Of a DNA stretch of 20,614 nucleotides, positions 14,457 to 20,614 are shown piece after piece. Position numbers and translations under genes: made by a program. The stretch covers positions 1 to 20,614 of the forward strand of contig JBOHVS010000380.1 in assembly GCA_050735975.1 (NCBI GenBank), written 5' to 3'. Positions within the stretch are counted from its first letter, which is position 1. Each line of letters opens with the position of its first letter. The stretch comes from DATMBL01 sp050735975 (GTDB taxonomy: Bacteria; Desulfobacterota; Binatia; UBA9968). Below the pieces are notes generated by a model. It saw only the letters and a program-made list of their open reading frames with translations. It was not told the DNA's origin and did no database searches.

Positions 14457-15218
14457 GTGCTCGCCAAAAGAATCATACCGTGCCTCGATGTCAAAGCCGG
14501 CAGGGTCGTCAAAGGAGTGAAATTCTTAGAGCTCCAGGACGCCGGCGACCCGGCGGAGATCGCGCGTGTTTATGATCGCGAAGGCGCGGACGAGCTTTGT
14601 TTTTTAGATATTACCGCGTCCCACGAAAACCGCGAGATTATCTTCGATGTTGTGGCGAGGGCCGCCGATCAAGTGTTCATGCCCTTGACCGTGGGAGGCG
14701 GGGTCACCAAGCTTGAGGACGTTCGCAAGCTCTTGCAAGCGGGCGCGGATAAAGTATCGATCAACACCGGAGCCGTGACAAGACCTGAATTCGTCCGGGA
14801 GGCCGCGGAGCGATTCGGGAGCCAATGCGTCGTTGTCGCGATTGACGCCAAGCGCGTAAATGATCACTGGGAAGTTTTCACGCATGGAGGACGGTACGCA
14901 ACCGGTATCGACGCCTGCGATTGGGCCCAGCGCATGGAGGGCTACGGCGCCGGTGAAATCCTTTTAACCAGCATGGATCGAGACGGAACGAAGGAAGGTT
15001 ACGATCTGGACCTCACCCGGGCTGTTTCAGATCACGTCGGCATACCGGTGATCGCTTCGGGCGGCGTCGGAGTTTTAGAACACATTTACGAGGGATTGAC
15101 TCGCGGGGGAGCCAGCGCGGCCCTAGCAGCCTCGATTTTTCACTACCGGGAATATTCGATCTCCGAATGCAAAAACTATCTCCGTGGTCGCGGTATTCCC
15201 GTGCGGCTCGTTCACTGA
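14457..15218 (+). CDS. hisF: imidazole glycerol phosphate synthase cyclase subunit HisF
   Basis: A 253-residue TIM-barrel enzyme of histidine biosynthesis. With the glutaminase HisH it closes the imidazole ring and releases AICAR. The start is taken as GTG at 14457, giving MLAKRIIPCLDVKAGRVVKG, the canonical HisF opening. With this start the two catalytic aspartates fall at Asp11 (CLDVK) and Asp130 (AIDAKR), the numbering known for Thermotoga HisF. GTG at 14445 and TTG at 14403 are alternatives that would add residues; no start has a strong ribosome site. Phosphate-binding loops TVGGGVTK and IASGGVG are present. No other his gene lies in the window. It is convergent with the GcvT-like gene, with only 16 bases between their stops. 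Confidence 0.94.
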   Translation: MLAKRIIPCLDVKAGRVVKGVKFLELQDAGDPAEIARVYDREGADELCFLDITASHENREIIFDVVARAADQVFMPLTVGGGVTKLEDVRKLLQAGADKVSINTGAVTRPEFVREAAERFGSQCVVVAIDAKRVNDHWEVFTHGGRYATGIDACDWAQRMEGYGAGEILLTSMDRDGTKEGYDLDLTRAVSDHVGIPVIASGGVGVLEHIYEGLTRGGASAALAASIFHYREYSISECKNYLRGRGIPVRLVH

Positions 15219-15234
15219 TGCTAAGGGCATCTGG

Positions 15235-16428
15235 CTAAAGCAAGGCGCGCTTCCTGGGAGGATCAAAGAACGGCAGCTTGACAACCTTTGCCCGCACCTT
15301 CTTTCGCGCGTGTTCGACCGTAGCCTCCATTTCAACGGTGGTTCCGAGTGCCGCCTTTCCCCGCTCGACGATGGCGAGCGCGATGTATTTTTTCAAGGCC
15401 GGAGACCAACCGCCGGTAGTCGCGTGCCCGACCTGTTGAGAATCGTAATAAACCGGCACTCCTCCCCGCCAGGCCGTGGCAGGGACGTGCGGCGGCAGCC
15501 CCGCGTCCAGGTACAGATCCTCATAGTGTCGCCAGTCGATCTCTAACCCGACGATCTGTCGCGAACTCCCTGCTTCGTTCTCCTCGCGCAGGGCTTTCGA
15601 GCCTACGAAGAAATCCTTCTTTAGGTCGACGGTCCAGCCTAGGCCGATTTCGAACGGTGAATATTTTTGCGATTGAATCAGCGCCTTCTCGGAGCCGATA
15701 TAATCCACTTCCAGGAGAATGAAGCCCGCCTCGAGACGCGCCACATCGAGGGCAAGTATTCCGGCCGGCTTAATTCCGTAGTCTTTCCCCTTTTCCATCA
15801 AAATGTCCCATATTCGCTCCGCATCGGACGACGAAAGCCAAATCTCGTAGCCAAGATCGCCGGTGTATCCCGTACGAGACACGATGACCGGTATACCGTC
15901 GAAATTTGCGCTAGTCAGACGAAAGAACCTTAACTTTGCCAAATCAGCATCGACGATCCTTTGGAGGATTCGCAAGGAATTCGGACCCTGAAGCGCAAGC
16001 GCGGCAACTTCTTCCGAGACCTCGCGGATATCTACGTCCATTCCGGCACCATTGAGCCTAAGCCAGCGTAGGCCGGGATCCGCTAAGTGAAACCGAAAAT
16101 GATCTGCGGCGAGTCTAAAAACCGTCCCATCTTGAATGACTTTGCCCTCGCCGTCACACAAGCAGGTGTAGAACGCCTGGCCAACGGCGCACTTAGCCGC
16201 GTCACGAGCGATGACACGGTTCACCAAGCGCAAAGCGTCGCTGCCCCGGACGTCGTATTTGAAAAGCGGTGTAACGTCGATTAGCGCGGCGGTATTGCGA
16301 ATTGCGTGATATTCGTAGTCATGGATGACATCGTAGGAGCCGGCCGCGAAGTACCCCGACCAGTTGCGCCAGTTCTGACTGGCGCACAAAGCCGAGGTGC
16401 GTGAATGAAAAGGCGTTCCGATGGGCAT
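15235..16428 (-). CDS. GcvT-family aminomethyltransferase-like protein (folate-dependent)
   Basis: A 397-residue member of the glycine-cleavage T-protein fold. Family members move a one-carbon unit from an amine or methoxy substrate to tetrahydrofolate. Matching blocks are AALIDVTPLFKYDVRG (47-62), ALALQGPNS, SRTGYTGDLGYEIW, GILALDVARLEAGF and the C-terminal barrel VGHATTGGWSPALKKYIALA. The GcvT loop that usually carries an Asp pair reads VIQDGTVFRL here (Gln99-Asp100), so one Asp is replaced. No gcvH or gcvP is nearby, so a glycine-cleavage role is doubtful. A demethylase or dimethylglycine/sarcosine-like role is as likely. It is divergent from two FAD oxidoreductase genes across a GA/CT-rich repeat. 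No clear ribosome site precedes the ATG. Confidence 0.82.
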   Translation of the reverse strand: MPIGTPFHSRTSALCASQNWRNWSGYFAAGSYDVIHDYEYHAIRNTAALIDVTPLFKYDVRGSDALRLVNRVIARDAAKCAVGQAFYTCLCDGEGKVIQDGTVFRLAADHFRFHLADPGLRWLRLNGAGMDVDIREVSEEVAALALQGPNSLRILQRIVDADLAKLRFFRLTSANFDGIPVIVSRTGYTGDLGYEIWLSSSDAERIWDILMEKGKDYGIKPAGILALDVARLEAGFILLEVDYIGSEKALIQSQKYSPFEIGLGWTVDLKKDFFVGSKALREENEAGSSRQIVGLEIDWRHYEDLYLDAGLPPHVPATAWRGGVPVYYDSQQVGHATTGGWSPALKKYIALAIVERGKAALGTTVEMEATVEHARKKVRAKVVKLPFFDPPRKRALL

Positions 16429-16437
16429 GAACTTAAT

Positions 16438-16530
16438 AGACAGAGACAGAGTTTTGAGACAGAGACCGCCCCTTTCTCCACTCTCTATCTCTGTCTCTAT
16501 CTCGTTCTCTCGTCTCTGTCTCTATCTTCT
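16438..16530. repeat. GAGACA/CTCTGT low-complexity tract with inverted and direct repeats
   Basis: Built from short units such as AGAGAC and CTCTGTCTCTAT. GAGACAGAGAC (16456-16466) is the exact reverse complement of GTCTCTGTCTC (16512-16522). AGACAGAGACAGAG (16438-16451) is complementary, with one mismatch, to 16489-16502. TCTCTGTCTCTATCT occurs twice (16488-16502 and 16513-16527), 25 bases apart. The tract fills most of the divergent gap and begins about 10 bases upstream of the GcvT-like start codon. Confidence 0.8.
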
Positions 16531-16541
16531 TTCGTGTAGCG

Positions 16542-16570
16542 TTGACTTGCACCACAAAATTACCAAAAAT
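16542..16570 (+). promoter_or_regulatory. possible promoter for the FAD oxidoreductase genes
   Basis: TTGACT (16542-16547), a 17-base spacer and AAAAAT (16565-16570, 4 of 6). The leader to ATG 16589 would be only about 12 bases and contains no Shine-Dalgarno, so the message may be nearly leaderless if this promoter is real. Confidence 0.4.
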
Positions 16571-16588
16571 GCCTTCTGAATCAACGCC

Positions 16589-18172
16589 ATGGAAAATTTC
16601 GACGCTATCGTGATCGGCGCTGGCCATAATGGCCTGACGAATGGCGCTTATCTGGCCAAGGCTGGAATGAAAGTTCTGGTCCTGGAGCGACGCCACATCG
16701 TGGGCGGCGCGGCGGTGACGGAAGAAGTTTACCCGGGATTCAAATATTCCGTATGCTCTTACGTCGTGAGCCTTCTCCGCCCGGAAGTGATCCGCGAACT
16801 GGAACTCACTAGATACGACCTCGAGATTATTCCGCTCGACAGCACCTTCACTCCGCTGCCTGACGGAAACTATCTTGCGCGCTGGGGCGACCGCTCCAAG
16901 ACGCGCCGGGAGATCGCCCGCCACTCCCCTACCGACGCCGAGGCGTACGAGGAATACGGCAAGCTCATGGTTCAGATAGCCATGGCCGTCAAACCTCTTA
17001 TGAACATTGTTCCTCCGAAGCCGGCATCATGGAGCCCGCGGGAACTCCTTCGACTCGCCGGTCTCGCCAAACACTTTCACGGCCTTGGCGAGAAGCTCCT
17101 TTACGACTTGACAAAACTTATGACCATGAGCTCGGCGGATTTTCTCGATCAATGGTTTGAGACTGAAGTCCTTAAAGCAACCATGTCCGCGAGCGGCATC
17201 ATTGGCACGTTCATGGGGCCGCGATCACCGGGCACCGCCTACGTGCTATTGCACCACTACATGGGCGAGCTCGATGGCGCATTTCGCTCATGGGGATTCG
17301 CCCGCGGCGGCATGGGCACGATTAGCCGGGTCATTGCGGATGCGGCGCGACACTTTGGCGCGGAGATTCGAACCGAAGCGCCCGTGGATCACGTGCTGAT
17401 CAAGAACGGCCGAGCCTCGGGTGTAGTTTTGGATTCTGGAGAAGAGATTGGAAGCAGCCTCGTTATCTCCGGCGTCGATCCGAAAAGAACCTTTCTAAAA
17501 TTGGTTGACTCTAAGGAGCTGGAGCCGGATTTTATCCGACACATGAACAAGTTCAAGATTCGCGGCTCGTCGGGAAAAGTAAATCTGGCCCTGGATGGGC
17601 TGCCGAGTTTCACCTGTCTTCCTGGAGACGGGCCACACCTCTGCGGGGCGATCTCCATCAGCCCGAGCATCGATTATCTCGAACGCGCCTACGACGACGC
17701 CAAGTACGGCGACTTTTCTCGCCGTCCTTATCTCGACATGACTATTCCTTCGACCCTCGATCCCTCCTTGGCGCCGCCGGGAAAGCATGTCATGTCGATC
17801 TTCGTGCAGTACGCGCCGTATCATCTGAAAAACGGCAACTGGTTGGAGCGCAAGGAAGAGTTTGGCGACAACGTCATCAACACCCTGAGTGAGTACGCGC
17901 CCAATCTCAAGAAGCTCATACTGCACCGCCAGATCGTCACACCTTGGGATCTGGAACAGGAATTCGGCCTGACCGAAGGCAACATCTTTCAGGGCGAACT
18001 CACGTTGGATCAACTCTTTTTCCTGCGCCCGGTACCCGGTTGGGCTCAATATCGAACTCCGATCAAAAATCTCTACATGTGCGGCGCAGGGACTCACCCG
18101 GGCGGCGGTGTGATGGCCGCCTCCGGAAGACTTGCAGCATTGGAAATACTGAAGGATAGAAAGAGCATGTAA
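16589..18172 (+). CDS. FAD-dependent oxidoreductase, phytoene-dehydrogenase/PYROXD2-like (paralog 1)
   Basis: A 527-residue flavoprotein of the broad amine-oxidase/phytoene-desaturase superfamily. The N-terminal dinucleotide-binding fold reads AIVIGAGHNGLTNGAYLAKA, then VLVLERRHIVGGAAVTEE. The C-terminal FAD-contacting block is YRTPIKNLYMCGAGTHPGGG. A ruler block GFARGGMGTISRVIADAARH and the strand GRASGVVLDSGEEI occur mid-protein. The pattern matches the PYROXD2-like branch more than true carotenoid desaturases, and no phytoene synthase is present. The substrate is unknown. ATG at 16589 begins directly before the Rossmann fold, with no clear ribosome site. Its closest neighbour is its own paralog seven bases downstream. 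Confidence 0.85.
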   Translation: MENFDAIVIGAGHNGLTNGAYLAKAGMKVLVLERRHIVGGAAVTEEVYPGFKYSVCSYVVSLLRPEVIRELELTRYDLEIIPLDSTFTPLPDGNYLARWGDRSKTRREIARHSPTDAEAYEEYGKLMVQIAMAVKPLMNIVPPKPASWSPRELLRLAGLAKHFHGLGEKLLYDLTKLMTMSSADFLDQWFETEVLKATMSASGIIGTFMGPRSPGTAYVLLHHYMGELDGAFRSWGFARGGMGTISRVIADAARHFGAEIRTEAPVDHVLIKNGRASGVVLDSGEEIGSSLVISGVDPKRTFLKLVDSKELEPDFIRHMNKFKIRGSSGKVNLALDGLPSFTCLPGDGPHLCGAISISPSIDYLERAYDDAKYGDFSRRPYLDMTIPSTLDPSLAPPGKHVMSIFVQYAPYHLKNGNWLERKEEFGDNVINTLSEYAPNLKKLILHRQIVTPWDLEQEFGLTEGNIFQGELTLDQLFFLRPVPGWAQYRTPIKNLYMCGAGTHPGGGVMAASGRLAALEILKDRKSM

Positions 18173-18179
18173 CACGCTA

Positions 18180-19775
18180 GTGTTTAACGTTGACGTCATC
18201 GTGATCGGTGCCGGCCATAATGGGTTGGTAACCGCGGCTTACCTCGCCAAGGCCGGCAAGAAGGTCTTGGTCCTGGAGCGGCGCCCCGCGCTGGGCGGCA
18301 TCGCCGCTACAGAAGAGATTTATCCCGGCTTTAAATACTCCTCCGGCGCTCATCTCTCCGGCTCTTTCTCACGGAGAATTATCGACGATCTGGAACTCGC
18401 CAAGCACGGTTTGGAGATTTTGCCCCTTAATCCTCTGCTGTTTGCGCCGCTGCCGGAGGGCAATTGCCTGATCATTCCACGGGACCCGGCAAAGATCGCG
18501 GCAGAAATCGGCAGGTTCTCCAAGTCCGATGCTTCAAAGATCGCGCCTTTTATCGCGCTGTCAAAGCGACTTACTGATGCCCTCCGTTTGCTGATGAGCG
18601 CACCGATGCCGGATGGCGCCGCGCGAAGGAAAATCGAGCTCACCGCGTTCGTTAAGCTTGGGTGGAAACTTCAGCGCTTGGGGCAAGCGCATTTGCAGGA
18701 ATTCTTGCGCATCCTGCCCATGAGCATCGCCGATTTTCTGAACGAGTGGTTCGAAACGGAGATATTGAAGGCGTCTCTCGCCGCCGCAGGTCTCTTAGGC
18801 ACGTTCGTCGGTCCGCGGGCGCAAGGGACCTGTTACGTTTATCTCCATCACTTATCGGGCGGATCGAACGGGTCGTTCCGCTCATCCGCCATCGTACGCG
18901 GCGGCATGGGGAACCTGGCTCAGGCCATCGCGCGGGCCGCGGAGCGCTACGGCGCGGAAATCCGAACTGAGGCTGAAGTCCAACAAATCGTCACGAAAGA
19001 CGGGAAAGCAAGTGGAGTCGTTTTGCAGAACGGCGATGAGTTATCCGCATCAGTGGTGGTTTCAAATGCCGATGTGAAACGCACTTTCCTGAAACTCCTG
19101 GAGCCGACCTATCTGGACCCTCACTTTTTGCTTCAGGTGCGCAACCTGAGATCGCGCGGTAGCGCCGCCAAAATCAACCTGGCATTAGATACCCTACCGA
19201 ATTTCACAAGCGCCAGCGGAAATATTGCTTCAAGCTATCTTCGGGGTCCGATCCACATCGGACCGACGGTTGATTACCTGGAACGCGCGACCGATGACGC
19301 CAAGTACGGCCGATTCTCGAAACAGCCTTTCCTGGAGGTCATCATTCCTTCGCTCGCCGACCCGTCACTTGCCCCGGCTGGCAAACATGTGATGTCTATT
19401 TGGATGCACGCTGCTCCGTATCACTTGAGTGAAGGCGATTGGCATCAACAGCGTGACTCCCTCGGCGATGTCGTCGTGAACCTCTTAAACGAATACGCGC
19501 CGGGCTTTAAAGATTCCATACTTGATAAGCAAGTTCTCACGCCGGCGGATCTGGAAGAGAAATTTGGTCTCACCGAGGGCCATATCTATCACGCCGAACT
19601 GGCTCTCGATCAGATCTTTTTCATGCGTCCGGTTCCGGGTTGGGCCCGTTATCGTACGCCGATCAAAAATCTTTTCCTCTGCGGCTCGGGCACCCATCCT
19701 GGCGGCGCCATCAGCGGGCTACCGGGGCACTACGCCGCAAAGGAAATCATCAAAAGCTGGGCTCGCCGGACGTAA
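18180..19775 (+). CDS. FAD-dependent oxidoreductase, phytoene-dehydrogenase/PYROXD2-like (paralog 2)
   Basis: A 531-residue paralog of the preceding gene, with the same layout: VIVIGAGHNGLVTAAYLAKA, VLVLERRPALGGIAATEE, AIVRGGMGNLAQAIARAAER and YRTPIKNLFLCGSGTHPGGA. The start is GTG at 18180, the only start codon that keeps the first Rossmann strand close to the N-terminus. It lies seven bases after the stop of paralog 1, so the two are almost certainly cotranscribed. The copies share most motifs but differ in the central substrate-facing region. This fits an old tandem duplication with divergent substrates or a heteromer (inference). Confidence 0.85.
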   Translation: MFNVDVIVIGAGHNGLVTAAYLAKAGKKVLVLERRPALGGIAATEEIYPGFKYSSGAHLSGSFSRRIIDDLELAKHGLEILPLNPLLFAPLPEGNCLIIPRDPAKIAAEIGRFSKSDASKIAPFIALSKRLTDALRLLMSAPMPDGAARRKIELTAFVKLGWKLQRLGQAHLQEFLRILPMSIADFLNEWFETEILKASLAAAGLLGTFVGPRAQGTCYVYLHHLSGGSNGSFRSSAIVRGGMGNLAQAIARAAERYGAEIRTEAEVQQIVTKDGKASGVVLQNGDELSASVVVSNADVKRTFLKLLEPTYLDPHFLLQVRNLRSRGSAAKINLALDTLPNFTSASGNIASSYLRGPIHIGPTVDYLERATDDAKYGRFSKQPFLEVIIPSLADPSLAPAGKHVMSIWMHAAPYHLSEGDWHQQRDSLGDVVVNLLNEYAPGFKDSILDKQVLTPADLEEKFGLTEGHIYHAELALDQIFFMRPVPGWARYRTPIKNLFLCGSGTHPGGAISGLPGHYAAKEIIKSWARRT

Positions 19776-19811
19776 GGATTCGTCTTGACACTTCACGCTC
19801 TGGGGCGATAA

Positions 19812-19943
19812 ACGCAGGGGAACAGGCGGGACGAGTTCGCCATCACCGAGATTGAAGAAATTAAAGAGAATTCCAACGGAGACTCGTTCTTACTTTGCGA
19901 TCTCAACCGCAACTGGTGGGAAATTGCCTGTCTACGCAAGTGA
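19812..19943 (+). pseudogene. remnant resembling the C-terminal end of a glyoxalase/VOC-family protein
   Basis: In one frame, between stops at 19809-19811 and 19941-19943, the sequence reads (from 19833) EFAITEIEEIKENSNGD and then SFLLCDLNRNWWEIA before ending. The pattern of a short acidic helix followed by (S/Y)F-x-x-x-D-x-x-x-NWWEI is typical of the last strand of VOC proteins (glyoxalase/dioxygenase fold), where the final Glu is a metal ligand. No start codon occurs in this open stretch and the rest of the domain is absent, so it is best read as a decayed fragment. The assignment is by motif alone. Confidence 0.45.
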
Positions 19944-20003
19944 GGTTTGGCTCGTTTGTCCGGCGGAAGATAATCGCGCGCCGAGCGCGGCTGGAGGAAA
20001 ACA

Positions 20004-20614
20004 ATGAATGTAAATAGTATCGACGTGCGCAAGACCGGGCTGCTGTTTTTCGACATGCTGAACGTTTACTACCACGGGGCGCCGGAAGAGACGAAAAAGA
20101 GAATGAAACCCATCGTTGACAATGCCGCGCGTCTAATGAATGCAGCGCGCAACACGGGCATTTCCGTTTTCTACGCCATGGCCAATCATCGCCGCAATGG
20201 CGAAATCCGCAGCATGGTGACTACCGATACCGATATGCGGCTTCGTCCCTGGCCTAACGGCGACTGTAATCCTACCGTGCACGGCGCAACCGAGGGTTCA
20301 TGGGAGCAAAAAGTCATCAACGAACTGAAGCCTGCTCCGGAAGACTACATCATTCCTAAGTATCGCTGGAGCACTTTTCATCAGACCTATTTCGACCTCG
20401 CCTTGAGAGCCCGAAGCATCGACACGATTATTATCTCCGGCGGAGCCGTAGATGTGGGGGTGGCGTCAACCGCTTACGCCGCACGGGACCTCGACTACAA
20501 TCTTATCGTCGTACGCGACGCCTGTAGTAATTCCCATGAAGACTCGATGGCGGTCTTCATGGACAAGATTTTCCCGCGCATGGGCCGGGTTCGTACAACG
20601 GACCAAGTGTTGGA
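20004..20614 (+). CDS. isochorismatase-family hydrolase with Cys-to-Gly at the nucleophile position (cut by window edge)
   Basis: 203 codons from ATG 20004, running off the window end. GGAGG lies seven bases before the start. The isochorismatase/cysteine-hydrolase fold is recognised by LLFFDMLN with Asp17, IIPKYRWSTF with Lys119, and ISGGAVDVGVASTAYAARD. The last block aligns with the usual G-x-(A)-(T)-(D)-V-C-V motif, but the nucleophile is Gly152. Amidases of this family (nicotinamidase, N-carbamoylsarcosine amidase, biuret hydrolase) need the cysteine. As I recall, true isochorismatases lack it and act on vinyl ethers using the Asp, so an amidase role is unlikely. It follows the two flavoprotein genes on the same strand after 228 bases and may belong to the same pathway. 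Confidence 0.85.
   Translation, partial: MNVNSIDVRKTGLLFFDMLNVYYHGAPEETKKRMKPIVDNAARLMNAARNTGISVFYAMANHRRNGEIRSMVTTDTDMRLRPWPNGDCNPTVHGATEGSWEQKVINELKPAPEDYIIPKYRWSTFHQTYFDLALRARSIDTIIISGGAVDVGVASTAYAARDLDYNLIVVRDACSNSHEDSMAVFMDKIFPRMGRVRTTDQVL

Noticed and set aside
16488..16527. Two 15-base direct repeats 25 bases apart, considered as a CRISPR-like unit
   Set aside because: They sit in low-complexity sequence, with only two copies, no regular spacers and no cas genes.
16433..16924. 163-codon minus-strand open frame ending in RDRDRE-type repeats
   Set aside because: Made of the antisense of the flavoprotein start plus the GA-rich repeat; not a credible protein.
17495..18199. 234-codon minus-strand open frame
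   Set aside because: Opposite the FAD oxidoreductase; no motifs.
16589..19775. Carotenoid biosynthesis locus based on phytoene-desaturase resemblance
   Set aside because: No phytoene synthase, cyclase or GGPP synthase in the window, and the motifs fit the PYROXD2-like branch better.

Overview
The window reads as a piece of chromosome from a Gram-negative, diderm bacterium. It encodes LolA and Pal and at least three further lipoproteins with lipobox signals. It also carries RNase J, a SpoIIIE-sized FtsK and a DksA/TraR zinc-finger protein just after rimO. This mixture, the moderately GC-rich sequence and the scavenging-type oxidoreductases suggest a deltaproteobacterial or related uncultured lineage. 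That assignment is an inference; there is no rRNA or other decisive marker here. No transposase, integrase, CRISPR array or RNA gene was found.

Layout. (1) 1-326, minus strand: the N-terminal part of ssb, cut by the window edge. It is divergent from (2) 676-7855, plus strand, a tightly packed housekeeping run plsC-rnj-ftsK-lolA-rimO-dksA/traR-like. Three of its junctions overlap, which suggests one transcript with translational coupling. (3) 7946-11768: the most unusual block. A NarL-type response regulator and a membrane histidine kinase (plus strand) lie between two copies of a two-gene unit on the minus strand. Each unit encodes a small lipoprotein followed by a small secreted protein, and all four share one conserved domain of about 70 residues of unknown function. 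Similar 7-2-7 inverted repeats, the geometry used by NarL, lie upstream of both units. (4) 11985-14241, minus strand: pal without tolB, and a lipoprotein with two tandem N-formylglutamate-amidohydrolase-like domains, the first apparently inactive. (5) 14457-15218, plus strand: a lone hisF, convergent with (6) a GcvT-family folate-dependent transferase (15235-16428, minus). (7) 16589-20614, plus strand: two tandem FAD-dependent oxidoreductase paralogs of the phytoene-dehydrogenase/PYROXD2 type, a decayed fragment that looks like the end of a glyoxalase/VOC protein, and the start of an isochorismatase-family hydrolase. That hydrolase has glycine where most family members have the nucleophilic cysteine.

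How the parts may work together. Block 2 is ordinary envelope, RNA and ribosome housekeeping. Block 3 looks like a self-contained envelope signalling module: a kinase without a large periplasmic sensor domain, flanked by duplicated secreted and outer-membrane-anchored proteins that may be its regulon, its input, or both. Blocks 6-7 look like a catabolic or detoxification cluster (oxidation, hydrolysis, possible one-carbon transfer to folate), but the sequence does not reveal the substrate.
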